From Halorientalis sp. (GTDB lineage: Archaea; Halobacteriota; Halobacteria; Halobacteriales; Haloarculaceae): DNA of 64,000 nt. The first letter of the stretch is position 1; each line of letters opens with the position of its first letter. The notes beneath the pieces were generated by a model. The model did not search any database and was not told the origin of the DNA. It saw only the letters and a list, made by a program, of their open reading frames with translations. The stretch covers positions 1-64,000 of the forward strand of contig NZ_JAQCNH010000083.1 of NCBI RefSeq assembly GCF_028275115.1. Reading direction: 5' to 3'. A program made the translations under genes and the position numbers. Shown piece after piece: positions 9,033 through 18,017 of this stretch.

Positions 9033-9506
9033 ATGCCGTATCGCAAAGTCGAGGTCGACGACCTGCCAGACGTACCGAGTCCGGCGAGAGAAAAAACCGA
9101 GATCGACGAGGCGGTCGGCGCGACAACGTTCGGTTGCAACCTCTACGTGCTGGACCCCGGTGAGCCAGCGTCGTTCGGGTACCACAAGCACCCAGAGCAC
9201 GAGGAACTGTTCTACGTCCTGGACGGGACCCTGGAGTTCGAGACCGAGGACGGCGTGTGGACCGTCGGGGCGAACGAGGCCTTCTTCGTGCCCCCGAATC
9301 ACGCACAACAGGGGCAGGCCATCGGGGACGATCCCGCCCGCCTGCTCGCCATCGGCGCACCGAAGGTCGACGACCGTCCGGTGTTTGTCGAAACGTGCTC
9401 CGAGTGTGGCGAAACCGGCGACAGAGAGATCGAACAGCGCGACGGAACGTTCACACTCTGCTGTGCGAACTGTGGTGCGGAGACGGGCCGGTTCGAGACC
9501 ACGTAG
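9033..9506 (+). CDS. Cupin domain protein with C-terminal zinc ribbon
   Basis: 157 residues. The N-terminal part is a single cupin barrel. Motif 1 reads HKHPEHEELFYVLDG (about 50-64), with the His-x-His, Glu and Gly expected for a metal site. Motif 2 reads GANEAFFVPPNHAQQ (about 81-95), with its His. After residue 118 a C-x-x-C pair (CSEC) and a second pair (CANC), separated by a charged hairpin, make a small zinc ribbon. Cupins of this kind are isomerases, dioxygenases or sugar/ligand-binding proteins; the ribbon suggests protein or nucleic-acid contact. It is a stand-alone gene with its own TATA box. No function is assigned. Confidence 0.82.
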   Translation: MPYRKVEVDDLPDVPSPAREKTEIDEAVGATTFGCNLYVLDPGEPASFGYHKHPEHEELFYVLDGTLEFETEDGVWTVGANEAFFVPPNHAQQGQAIGDDPARLLAIGAPKVDDRPVFVETCSECGETGDREIEQRDGTFTLCCANCGAETGRFETT

Positions 9507-9755
9507 GACGGCGCCGGGCCGGTGGCGACGACGCCGGCGATACCGAAGTGCGGAATCCGACGCGTGGGCGTCTCGGCCGACGAGCGGAACCGGCCCTCGG
9601 CCCCGAAGTTTGCCACAGCAGGTAGTTGCTCTTTTGCACGAGGCGAGTAGTGGATAGCCTACGGACACCGTCACAGACTGTCCTCTATATGTGCTAATTG
9701 ATATACACCGAGCGGTTCACGCGACCGGAATCGTCCAACAAAAGGGAAAAGTCAG

Positions 9756-10757
9756 TTAGGATATAAGTGTTCGCATTCCCTGGCTTACATATCCACTTTT
9801 TGTTCTCGCAGTTATCTCAACGACTGCGACGCGTCCACTGGTGTGTAATTGCCCATTAGTAACGCCGTCCTCTTCGATTGCTTCTGCTATCTGGTCTTCC
9901 AATTTGATTTGGGGGATATCGGATGCACTCTCGTAGACTTCTATACTGTTTATAGCTGACATTTCTCCCTCAATTGTAATAGTGTCACCAGATAACAGCG
10001 CGTTTGCAGTGCCACCGAGGCCAATCGAGAGAACAGTCCAGTCGTTAAATGTATTTATTAGTCGATTTGCACTCTCCCGTTGTTCAACCAACCGAGGGGT
10101 CGTTCCCTGTTTGGTATCGACGGCAATACGAACGCCGTCGTATGAGTAATTCTCCTGACTGTTCATCACGAGGGTGCCCCCGTCGACAGCGGCGCGACGC
10201 TCCGACGAGTTACTACCATAGACGGAGAAGCCATTATTTGAGTTCTCTTTCCGGAAGTTATTTTCCGATAACGAGTTTATCAAACGCTGCTCGGAGACGT
10301 CTAGTTGAACGATATTGGCGTTAGGGTAGCCGAGAAACCCAGACATTGACTCGAACGGTAGATCAATTGGAGTGATAAGTTGCGGTAGCCCTTCGCTGAG
10401 AAACTCGTAAACCGAGGGTTTGATCTGAGATTTGTTCTCTTGGATTGAATTCGAACGAATGCCGGTTACACGATAACTACTCTCATACCCGAGCGTTTCT
10501 CGAGTCGGTAACCAGTCTTGATATTCAATCTGACCGGTCTGTGTTGTTGAATTAGCGGTAGACTCCATCGAGTCGGAGCTCTCCTCAGGCGTGGACTCCT
10601 CTGAACCTGACTCTCCCTGCGTCGTAGACTCGGTCGAACCGGAGCCTCCATCACTTGACCCGTTCCTACCACTCGAGCATCCAGCGAGTGCGACCGTTGT
10701 TCCGATGCCAACAGTCCGGAGAACCCGCCGCCGAGAGACTGCCGAATCGTCTGTCAC
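9756..10757 (-). CDS. Tat-exported lipoprotein of unknown function
   Basis: The start is set at the GTG at 10757, which places SRRR at residues 8-11 and the lipobox LAGC (Cys27) at normal distances; an upstream in-frame Met at 10880 would add 41 residues of non-leader-like sequence. The mature N-terminus is a Ser/Gly/Glu/Thr-rich linker (about 28-80) typical of haloarchaeal lipoproteins. It is followed by about 250 residues with no motif I recognise. Asn and Ser are frequent and GC is lower than in neighbours, hinting at foreign origin. Flanking DNA is gene-poor. Expected location: outer face of the membrane, lipid-anchored. 333 residues. Confidence 0.7.
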   Translation of the reverse strand: MTDDSAVSRRRVLRTVGIGTTVALAGCSSGRNGSSDGGSGSTESTTQGESGSEESTPEESSDSMESTANSTTQTGQIEYQDWLPTRETLGYESSYRVTGIRSNSIQENKSQIKPSVYEFLSEGLPQLITPIDLPFESMSGFLGYPNANIVQLDVSEQRLINSLSENNFRKENSNNGFSVYGSNSSERRAAVDGGTLVMNSQENYSYDGVRIAVDTKQGTTPRLVEQRESANRLINTFNDWTVLSIGLGGTANALLSGDTITIEGEMSAINSIEVYESASDIPQIKLEDQIAEAIEEDGVTNGQLHTSGRVAVVEITARTKSGYVSQGMRTLIS

Positions 10758-11394
10758 AACTATTACAATGATATGCAGGCACGGCTGAAAATGGCTGTGG
10801 ACGAGTCTCGGTGCTGTCGTGTTACGGTGACAAGAGCAGGCGAGAACTACAGTTATCCGGTCTGTTTCAGGCTCACGCATCTCTCAAAAACGGCGAAACT
10901 CCGGCGGCAGGGTTTCACTCTCGTGGTGCCGAAATCGCAGGACGGCACACAATTTACTGAAGTAGGTCCCGAGTCGGTGAGGCTCGGAAATAATATGCAG
11001 TCCTCAATTTCCGCAAAAACCCTGCCACAGGCTCTCAGTTCAGCCGCCGTTTGTAAGTCCGGACCTACGATGCGGCGATTTCCTCCCGGTTGACACTTCC
11101 ATTATTAGCCGGCTTTCGCGCTCTCACATTGGCGTTGTGGCACGTACACCTCACCTGATGTGTAGCCTCAGAAGTACTGCAGGACTGTGTTTTCTGACTG
11201 CATCCAGTGAATTGAAACCAGCGGCTTTCCTCGGCGAAGGCTGACCGCTTGTTCTCATTTAGAAGCACGTGGATAGAGGAGTGGTCCTGCGGACGTGTTG
11301 TATATGATATTTTACTGCCGGAACGTTCCGAAACCCCCGTGCTTCCCCGACAGATGCGCGGCGATACCGGCAGGAAACGACACCGGCGGGACAT
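10758..11394. other. Gene-poor region upstream of a decayed SDR
   Basis: No convincing intact gene. The minus strand from about 11280 to 11080 encodes a short Cys- and Asn-containing stretch ending in NGSVNREEIAA that might be the tail of a dead transposon gene, but I cannot match it to a family. A plus-strand frame at 10773-11093 has composition unlike a haloarchaeal protein. Confidence 0.35.
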
Positions 11395-11731
11395 CATATA
11401 TACGTCAAGCGTCGTAGCATCCGCGAGAGCGCGACGTTCCCGACGTCTTATACGTCGAAAAACGCGGTCCAGTTTCTGACGTACTCGCTCGCCGACGAAC
11501 TCGGACCGGAAGGGATTCGCGTCAACGCGATCCACCCGGGAGTCATCGATACGGCGATGACGAACGAAACCGTCCTCGTCGCGACCGAACGGAGCGCGGA
11601 GAACACGCCGCTTCACCGACTCGGCGAACGAAGACGTCGCCGGCGCAGCCGTGTACTGTCCATCCGACGACCTCGCAGGCTAACTGGACGGCGAGTTTCC
11701 CGTCGTCGACGGCGGTCAGTCCAACACCTAA
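11395..11731 (+). pseudogene. Decayed SDR (3-oxoacyl-ACP-reductase-like), C-terminal part
   Basis: The plus strand reads as the last third of a classical SDR broken by frameshifts and a stop. It begins with IIYTSSVVAS (the SSV catalytic-Ser region). A frameshift near 11435 leads into TSYTSKNAVQFLTYSLADEL, then GIRVNAIHPGVIDTAM (the RVN-x-x-x-PG signature). A second frameshift near 11630 gives EDVAGAAVYCPSDDLAG, an in-frame TAA at about 11680 where Trp or Tyr is expected, and finally LDGEFPVVDGG to a stop at 11731. The VDGG ending is diagnostic of this family. The N-terminal glycine motif is not found upstream, so the copy is truncated as well as frameshifted. Confidence 0.8.
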
Positions 11732-12450
11732 CCGCGCCGTCGGATACCGGTGAGTAGGCGGGCGAACGAACTGCAAGTCGCCTCGCGACCTCGGAACCGG
11801 TGTCGCTACACCCGCATCAGGAGGGTCGCGGTGGGCGACCAGTTCGGGTCGTGCAGGTGCTGGTCGTGGCCAGCACGGCGATGAGTGCGACAGTTGGACC
11901 CTACGGATTTAGCATGCTTTCGTGACCGGCACGTGCCGAGTTCGTACCGACGAGACCCTCGACCGAACGTGGGGGGTGTAGTGGTCGCTCACTGCCGCTA
12001 CCTTCTCTCGGTAGGTCGACAGCGTGCCGACGACCGTCCGCGCGCCTCGAACTGGCACCGTCGCTCACCGGTCAGGGGAACGAGGCTCGAATAGCCAGTA
12101 GAAATAGTTACTCACAAACCCGTCGAAACCCGTCCCGGCTGTCGCCGGCGGTTCGTCGCAGGAGTTGAGCAGTCAGTCGCCGAGTCCCTCCCGTATCTAC
12201 TGTCGGCGCTTTTCGGCAGGGTTGGGCCCCCACCCGGTATCAAGAACCCGACGCGACTGGACCCGCTACCTGGATGCAGAGCCGCGAGGGCCGACCGTCA
12301 CCCGTTCCCCGTCCTCCGTCCTCCGTCCGGCGTCCCGTCGGGTATCGATTCGTGTCGGCCGGGGCGCCCGATGGGTGGCCGCGTCGTGCAGGGAAAATCG
12401 GACGAGGGGCGGCTCAGAGGATGCCGATCCGCCGGCTCGGTCGGTGTAGA
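11732..12450. other. Intergenic, no gene seen
   Basis: About 720 bases of GC-rich DNA without a protein-like frame, RNA gene or clear repeat. With the flanking decayed SDR and stand-alone transposase-type DNA-binding gene, it looks like a scar of past insertions and deletions (inference). Confidence 0.5.
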
Positions 12451-12975
12451 CTACTCCGGTTCCCACCTGCCGCCGTTTTTTTCGCCCCGGCCGCGGGAGT
12501 CGCCTCCATCGTCGCCGTCCTCTTCGGCCGCCCTCGGGCGTGGCTTACGATAGATCAATCCCGCTTCTCTGAGCAATCGCCGACAGCTCGGGAGTGAGTA
12601 CTCGACGTCGTACGTCTCCTCCAGGTACCGCTGAACGAGCGCCGGCGTCCAGGCCTGAGCGTCGAAACCGGCCTGCCACGGGGCCTCGTGGACTGCCGAC
12701 TCGAACGCGTCTCGCTGCGATGGCGAGAGCTTTCGATTCCGCCCGGGCCGACGGGCATCGGTCACGGCCTCTTCGAGCGGTTCGTCGGTGTCGAGTCGCT
12801 TGAGCCAGTTGTAGATCGTCCGACGCTGGACGCCGTACCACTCTGCCAACTCCGTCTGCGAGATCCCGTTCTGGTACGCGATTGCCGCCAGCAACCGCTG
12901 CGTCGGCTTCGCTTCCTCGACGTTGTCGAGAGCATTCTGCAACTCCCCGACTGAGATTTCGTCGAGATGGTCCAT
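12451..12975 (-). CDS. Stand-alone helix-turn-helix protein, N-terminal domain of IS630-type transposase
   Basis: 174 residues. The first 70 residues hold a homeodomain-like HTH (QTELAEWYGVQRRTIYNWLK, about 39-58) followed by a basic linker RRPGRNRKLS. The second half (about 80-145) resembles the winged helix that follows it in IS630/Tc1-type transposases, including WTPALVQRYLEETYDVEYS and RRLLREAGLIYRKPRP. The DDE catalytic domain is absent: the frame ends in an acidic Gly/Asp/Glu tail. In haloarchaea such genes may be transposase remnants or domesticated regulators. A TATA box sits 23-32 bases before the ATG, so it is probably expressed. Confidence 0.8.
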   Translation of the reverse strand: MDHLDEISVGELQNALDNVEEAKPTQRLLAAIAYQNGISQTELAEWYGVQRRTIYNWLKRLDTDEPLEEAVTDARRPGRNRKLSPSQRDAFESAVHEAPWQAGFDAQAWTPALVQRYLEETYDVEYSLPSCRRLLREAGLIYRKPRPRAAEEDGDDGGDSRGRGEKNGGRWEPE

Positions 12976-12997
12976 CGACTACTACTAACGTTTACGA

Positions 12998-13007
12998 GTA
13001 AAAATTT
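12998..13007 (-). promoter_or_regulatory. TATA box for the HTH gene
   Basis: On the minus strand AATTTTTACT lies 23-32 bases upstream of the ATG at 12975, in an AT-rich patch between GC-rich flanks. Confidence 0.5.
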
Positions 13008-13531
13008 CTAACGGTTTTGTGATTCTCGCGGGGCAGGTGGACTCACGAGCCTCGCTCTCCGGACCGCCTCGCACTCGTTCGACCCCAGCCTCGAACCCAC
13101 CTCCGGGAACCGAGGTGGGACTGTGGATACCGCGACCGAGAGCGCCGCGAACCCGAACGGAGTCGCCCACGGAACGCGAGCGACCGGCCGTTCTCGCTGC
13201 TCGTACACTGGTAGCCGTCCACCCCGCGGTCGTGGACCGGGTCCCCGATGCTTTTCTGCCGCGTCGCGTCCGCCGACATTCGGACCGACGAGCGTCTCGG
13301 AGTCGCCAGGGTGGCCACGACGAGACACGGCGTCGTGGTCGCGGGTTTCGTTGCTGGCCGTCGTGCGGGCGTTCGGTCGAAGACACGGACGGACCGGGGC
13401 ACGTTCCGTTTGTACTCCCCAGTCATCTGAAGAACACGAGCAGAAGGCACGGAACCTCGGATGCCGCCGAATGGCACTCTCAGACCGAAACCGCAGGTGC
13501 TATGCCTCGCTGCTTGTCTTCTTCATACACA
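13008..13531. other. Intergenic, no gene seen
   Basis: About 520 bases between the divergent HTH and proC genes. Several long open frames exist on both strands, but they are Arg- or Ser-rich artefacts of GC-rich DNA. No RNA gene was recognised. Confidence 0.5.
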
Positions 13532-14308
13532 ATGACGAACGTGAGCGTTATCGGTTGCGGGAACATGGGTGGGGCGTTACTGAGTGGGCTCGCTCGAACC
13601 GGCACGTACGACGTGACGGCTATCGACCTCGACCCGGACGCACTCGCGTCGGTGGCGGACCGCGCCGACCGGACGACCGACGACGTCGCCGTAGCCCGGG
13701 AGGCAGACATCGTCGTCCTGGCGGTGAAGCCGACAGCCGTCGACGCAGTCCTCGCGGACCTCGAACTCCGTTCGGACCAGTCGCTCGTCACCATCGCCGC
13801 AGGTGTCCCACGGGCGCACGTCGCCGAGCAGACGGACGCAACGGTGGTCCGAATCATGCCGAACCTCGCGGCGGAGACGGGTAACATGGCCGCTGCGGCC
13901 ACCGAAGCGGGGCTCACCGACGAGATACGCGAGATGCTCGACGCGGTAGGTGAGTTCGTCGAGATCGACGAGAGTCGCATGGACACCTCGACGGCCGTCA
14001 ACGGTAGCGGACCGGCCTTCGCGTTCTATCTCATCGACGCGATGAAAGAGGCGGGCATCGACGGCGGCCTGGACCCGGAACAGGCCGAGACCCTCGCCGC
14101 ACAGACGTTCAAAGGTGCCGCCGAAACGGTGCTCCGGGACGAACGCAGCGTCTCCGACCTCATCGACGCCGTCTGCTCGCCGAACGGGACCACCATTGAA
14201 GGGATGGAGGTCCTGTGGGACAGTGACGCCGACGCGTCGGTCGTCGAAGCCGTGGGGGCTGCAGAAGAGCGGTCGCGCGAATTGGCCGAACAGTTCCAAC
14301 ATGAGTGA
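13532..14308 (+). CDS. proC: Pyrroline-5-carboxylate reductase
   Basis: This catalyses the last step of proline synthesis, reduction of pyrroline-5-carboxylate with NAD(P)H in the cytoplasm. At 258 residues it has normal length. The Rossmann motif is [15 protein letters not shown] (about 6-20). [10 protein letters not shown] and ITIAAGVP-type core segments follow, and the carboxy half has the family signature region [20 protein letters not shown] and a late [11 protein letters not shown]. The ATG at 13532 is chosen because the Rossmann strand begins four residues later; the frame is open much further upstream but that part is not protein-like. Its stop overlaps the proB start by 8 bases, giving an operon proC-proB-proA. 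Confidence 0.95.
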   Translation: MTNVSVIGCGNMGGALLSGLARTGTYDVTAIDLDPDALASVADRADRTTDDVAVAREADIVVLAVKPTAVDAVLADLELRSDQSLVTIAAGVPRAHVAEQTDATVVRIMPNLAAETGNMAAAATEAGLTDEIREMLDAVGEFVEIDESRMDTSTAVNGSGPAFAFYLIDAMKEAGIDGGLDPEQAETLAAQTFKGAAETVLRDERSVSDLIDAVCSPNGTTIEGMEVLWDSDADASVVEAVGAAEERSRELAEQFQHE

Positions 14309-15152
14309 ACCCAGTTTCACCGACCACACCGACAGCGAAACCGTCGAACGGGCCCGCCAACGGGCCGCCACAGCGGACCGTGTAATCGTCAAGGCGGGCA
14401 CGAACTCACTGACCGACGAGAACTCCAGACTCGACCGGGTAAAACTCGACAAACTGGTCAGCGATATCATGGACCTTCGAGACCGGGGCAAGTCGGTGAT
14501 TCTGGTCTCGTCGGGAGCGATTGGGGCCGGGAAAGGCATGCTCAACGGCGAGGAAACGGAGACTCTCGAGGAGAGCCAAGCACTCTCGACCGTGGGACAG
14601 AGCCACCTGATGCGGCACTATACGCAGAGTTTCGACCGGTACGACCAGACGGTCGCCCAGATTCTGCTGACAGAACACGACCTCACCAACCCCGAACGGT
14701 TCACGAACGTTCACAACACCATCGAGACGCTGTTCGACTGGGGCATCGTCCCCATTATCAACGAGAACGACGCCGTCGCGACCGAGGAGATTCAGATCGG
14801 TGACAACGATATGCTGTCCGCGTCGGTTGCGATCGGGATGGACGTCGACCTGCTGGTGACGCTGACCGACGTTGGGGGGGTGTACACGGGCAATCCAAAA
14901 GCCAACCAGGACGCAGAGCTGATCGAGGCCGTCGGGGCCAACTACGACGCCGTCCAGTCACTCGTCGAGGAGAGTACGACCGCCGAGTTCGGTGGCATCC
15001 AGACGAAAGTCGAAGGTGCCCGCGACGCCAGCGAACACGGGACCCCCGCGATCATCGCGGGGTCCCAGGACCGGGACGTTCTGGAACGAATCGCTACCGC
15101 CAAACCCGCAGGGACGATATTCGTCCCGATAAACGGAGACACAGATGACTGA
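14301..15152 (+). CDS. proB: Glutamate 5-kinase
   Basis: This is the first step of proline synthesis, ATP-dependent phosphorylation of glutamate to gamma-glutamyl phosphate. At 283 residues it is only the amino-acid-kinase domain; the C-terminal PUA domain of many bacterial enzymes is absent. Landmarks are [13 protein letters not shown] (about 29-41), [13 protein letters not shown], the proline-feedback and glutamate region [20 protein letters not shown], the catalytic-site segment [16 protein letters not shown], and [10 protein letters not shown]. The ATG at 14301 overlaps the end of proC by 8 bases, and its own stop overlaps proA by 8 bases, indicating tight translational coupling. Confidence 0.95.
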   Translation: MSEPSFTDHTDSETVERARQRAATADRVIVKAGTNSLTDENSRLDRVKLDKLVSDIMDLRDRGKSVILVSSGAIGAGKGMLNGEETETLEESQALSTVGQSHLMRHYTQSFDRYDQTVAQILLTEHDLTNPERFTNVHNTIETLFDWGIVPIINENDAVATEEIQIGDNDMLSASVAIGMDVDLLVTLTDVGGVYTGNPKANQDAELIEAVGANYDAVQSLVEESTTAEFGGIQTKVEGARDASEHGTPAIIAGSQDRDVLERIATAKPAGTIFVPINGDTDD

Positions 15153-16476
15153 GTACGATATCGAAACCCAAGTGACAGACGCACGGCAGGCAGCACTGAG
15201 ACTGGCGAACGTCGACGAGGCGACGCGAAACGCGGCGCTAGCGTCGATTGCCGACACGGTCCGGGCCCATACCGAGGAAATTCTCGACGCGAACGCCACT
15301 GACGTCACGGCGGCCGAGGCGATGCTGGACCGAGGTGAGTACACGCAGGCGCTCGTCGACCGGCTGAAACTCGACGAGGCGAAACTCGAGAGTATCGCCG
15401 AGATGATCGAGAGCGTCGCCCAGCAGTCGGACCCACTCGGGACGGCACTCGAGGCACGGGAACTGGACGACGACCTCGAACTTTACAAAGTGGTAGTACC
15501 CATCGGCGTCGTCGGGACTATCTTCGAGTCGCGACCGGACGCGCTCGTCCAGATCGCCGCGCTCGCGCTCAAGTCCGGCAACGCCGTCATCCTCAAAGGC
15601 GGCAGCGAGGCCAGCGAATCGAATCGCGTCCTCTACGAACGTATCCGGGATGCGACGTCGGAACTGCCCGACGGCTGGATTCAGCTCATCGAAGCTCACG
15701 AAGAGGTCGACCGGTTGCTGGAGATGAACGACGAGGTGGACCTGCTCATGCCCCGTGGCTCCTCGGAGTTCGTCTCCTACATCCAGGACAACACGCAGAT
15801 TCCCGTCCTCGGCCACACCGAGGGTGTCTGTCACGTCTATGTGGACGAGGCAGCCGACCTCGAGATGGCCGAAAAAATCGCCTTCGATGCCAAGGTGCAG
15901 TACCCCGCGGTCTGTAACGCCGTCGAGACCCTGCTGGTCGACGACGCCGTCGCAGACCAGTTCCTTCCCACTATCGTCGAGCGGTACGAGGAGGCAGCGG
16001 TCGAACTCCGCGGCGACGCAGCGACCCGAGACGTCGTCGACGTGGACGCGGCGACCGACGACGACTGGGAGACCGAGTACGGCGACTTGGAACTCTCCAT
16101 CCGGGTTGTCGACGACGTGTACGACGCGGTCACGCATATCAACACCCACGGCTCGAAGCACACCGAGTCGATCGTCACCGAGGACGACGACCACGCCGAG
16201 ACGTTCATGACCGGTATCGACGCCGCCAGCGTCTTCCACAACGCGTCGACACGGTTTGCCGACGGCTACCGCTACGGCCTCGGCGCCGAAGTCGGCATCT
16301 CGACCGGCAAAATCCACGCACGGGGTCCCGTCGGCCTGGCGGGGCTGACGACCTACAAGTACTATCTCGAGGGCGACGGACAGGTCGTCGCGACGTACGC
16401 CGGTGAAGACGCGAAACCGTTCACGCACGACGCCTTCGACGGCCGGTGGACACCCGGCAACCGTACCGACGATTGA
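15145..16476 (+). CDS. proA: Gamma-glutamyl phosphate reductase
   Basis: The NADPH-dependent second step of proline synthesis, giving glutamate 5-semialdehyde. 443 residues, slightly longer than bacterial ProA (about 415). It has the aldehyde-dehydrogenase-superfamily layout: [18 protein letters not shown] for cofactor entry, [26 protein letters not shown], and the catalytic Cys in [13 protein letters not shown] near residue 255. [19 protein letters not shown] and [19 protein letters not shown]-type stretches are also typical. The start overlaps proB by 8 bases. A DUF4864 gene begins 25 bases downstream and may be in the same transcript. Confidence 0.95.
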   Translation: MTEYDIETQVTDARQAALRLANVDEATRNAALASIADTVRAHTEEILDANATDVTAAEAMLDRGEYTQALVDRLKLDEAKLESIAEMIESVAQQSDPLGTALEARELDDDLELYKVVVPIGVVGTIFESRPDALVQIAALALKSGNAVILKGGSEASESNRVLYERIRDATSELPDGWIQLIEAHEEVDRLLEMNDEVDLLMPRGSSEFVSYIQDNTQIPVLGHTEGVCHVYVDEAADLEMAEKIAFDAKVQYPAVCNAVETLLVDDAVADQFLPTIVERYEEAAVELRGDAATRDVVDVDAATDDDWETEYGDLELSIRVVDDVYDAVTHINTHGSKHTESIVTEDDDHAETFMTGIDAASVFHNASTRFADGYRYGLGAEVGISTGKIHARGPVGLAGLTTYKYYLEGDGQVVATYAGEDAKPFTHDAFDGRWTPGNRTDD

Positions 16477-16501
16477 TGCAGCTCCGCCACTAACGGGAAC
16501 T

Positions 16502-16903
16502 ATGCCGGACGAGTACCCCGTCGCAGGGCTTCCGACACCGGACCCGACCTACGGACCCGAACGAGTCGTCACCATCCAACTCGACGCGCTCGCGACGAAC
16601 GACGAGCCGTTCGAGAACGCGGGCATTGGCACTGCGTACAATTTCGCGTCACCGGCCAACAGGCGGACGACCGGCCCGTTCGACCGATTCGTGCGAATGG
16701 TCACCGGACCGCAGTACGCGCCGATGGTCGACCACGTGGAGGCGACAGCCGGCCCGATGGAGCAGGACGGGACCACCGCCGAGCAACGCGTCACACTCAC
16801 CGGCCCCGACGACCGGACGAAGACGTACGTGTTCGGGCTCTCGAACCGTCGCGACGGCAGCCTCGACGAACACTGGCTCACCGACCGGGTGGTTCTCGAC
16901 TGA
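16502..16903 (+). CDS. DUF4864-like protein
   Basis: 133 residues from the ATG at 16502, 25 bases after proA and probably cotranscribed with it. The sequence follows the DUF4864 pattern: a helix with IQLDALATNDEP, then AYNFASPANRRTTGPFDRFV, YAPMVDHVE, and a beta-rich end with an alternating Gln/Arg/Val strand, TYVFGLSNRRDGSLDEHW and a terminal strand. This is an NTF2-like small alpha+beta fold of unknown function. No signal peptide or membrane segment is seen, so it is cytoplasmic. Its position behind the proline genes does not reveal a role. Confidence 0.7.
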   Translation: MPDEYPVAGLPTPDPTYGPERVVTIQLDALATNDEPFENAGIGTAYNFASPANRRTTGPFDRFVRMVTGPQYAPMVDHVEATAGPMEQDGTTAEQRVTLTGPDDRTKTYVFGLSNRRDGSLDEHWLTDRVVLD

Positions 16904-17212
16904 CTGTCCCGGGACTCGGCACTGTCCGCTATCCGGACCGTCCTGTCGACTTCGACCCCGCCCACAGCGGAGCGAGGCGTTCGCCTCGAACAGCACGGTG
17001 TCGCACAGGAAAAGAGTGCCCGCCTCCCCTGCAGCGGTCGCGCGAGACGGCACCGCCGGGCGGCGCCGACGCCATTTATATTCTCGAACCTGACCGGCCG
17101 GAGCGGGAGTCCCCACTGCGGCCTGCGGTCCCGATGGACGGTTAGCTCATAGGCTTCGCGGTCGGCATCGAAACCGGGGTTCGTCGCAGTCGAGGGGTCT
17201 GTGGCTGCACGC
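16904..17212. other. Convergent intergenic region, no gene seen
   Basis: About 310 bases between the ends of the DUF4864 gene and nth, which face each other. No protein-like frame or RNA gene is evident. Confidence 0.55.
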
Positions 17213-17860
17213 TCAACAGAATTCGCAGTCACAGTACGTCTCACAGACTGCGTTGGTGCAGTCGGCGTTCTGAGCCGAGCAGTACTGTTTCCCGTGTGCG
17301 ATGAGGAGGACGTGGAGGCTGTACTTGATGTCGTCGGGGACCGTCTCGTTCAGTACCTCGTGTGCTGCCTCGGCCGACGTGGCTTCGTCGATCAGCCCGA
17401 ACCGCGTCGCGAGGCGCTCGATGTGGGTGTCGACGGCGAACGTCGGTTTCTCGAAGTGGAAATTCAGCACCACACTCGCCGTCTTCGGCCCGATACCCTT
17501 GATATCGGTGAGCCAGGCCTGGGCGTCGTCGGTTGCCATCGCCTCGAGGAACGCGAGCGTGTACTCCCCGCCGGTTTCCTCGCGGATACGCGTCAACGAC
17601 CGCTGGATGCGCCGAGATTTCTGATTCATCAGCCCGACGTCGGAGATAACGTCCGCCAGTTCGGACTGCTCGGCGTTCTCCATCGCCCGATAGTCCGGGT
17701 ACGTCGCGAACAGACTCTCCGCGGCGCGGGCAGTCTGTGTGTCCGTGACGTTCTGCGAGAGAATCGTCGTGAGCAGTTGGCGAACGCCGTCCTCGCTGTA
17801 GGCCCGGTCGGGCTGTCCGTGAAGTTCGACCAGGTCTCGGTGGAGTCTTCGGAGATTCAC
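17213..17860 (-). CDS. nth: Endonuclease III (DNA glycosylase/AP lyase)
   Basis: A base-excision-repair enzyme removing oxidised pyrimidines. 215 residues with a GTG start. The helix-hairpin-helix LTDIKGIGPKTASVV carries the catalytic Lys126, and VDTHIERLATR carries the catalytic Asp144; their 18-residue spacing matches the family. LLTTILSQNVTDTQT is the usual N-terminal helix. The C-terminal iron-sulfur loop is unusual: six cysteines fall between residues 197 and 215, with a first spacing C-x6-C as normal but then C-x4-C-x3-C-x-C-x2-C instead of C-x2-C-x5-C. It lies alone between convergent and divergent neighbours. Confidence 0.9.
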   Translation of the reverse strand: MNLRRLHRDLVELHGQPDRAYSEDGVRQLLTTILSQNVTDTQTARAAESLFATYPDYRAMENAEQSELADVISDVGLMNQKSRRIQRSLTRIREETGGEYTLAFLEAMATDDAQAWLTDIKGIGPKTASVVLNFHFEKPTFAVDTHIERLATRFGLIDEATSAEAAHEVLNETVPDDIKYSLHVLLIAHGKQYCSAQNADCTNAVCETYCDCEFC

Positions 17861-18017
17861 GTTTGGACAAGGAGTCGCTGTGACATGCCAGTATCGAACC
17901 CGAGTTAGCGACCGTGTCCGCGCTGACAGTCTCGTAGGAGGCGTCCGAACCGAGACCCGACGGTCCCGCTCGCCGCCTGCCTCGCCGAGGCCAGCCCGTG
18001 TTCGACTCCACAGGGAG

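Noticed and set aside
10773-11093. 106-residue plus-strand open frame
   Set aside because: Basic, Cys/Arg-rich composition unlike haloarchaeal proteins, no promoter or family.
15238-16428. 396-residue minus-strand open frame opposite proA
   Set aside because: Shadow of proA in GC-rich DNA; no motif of its own.
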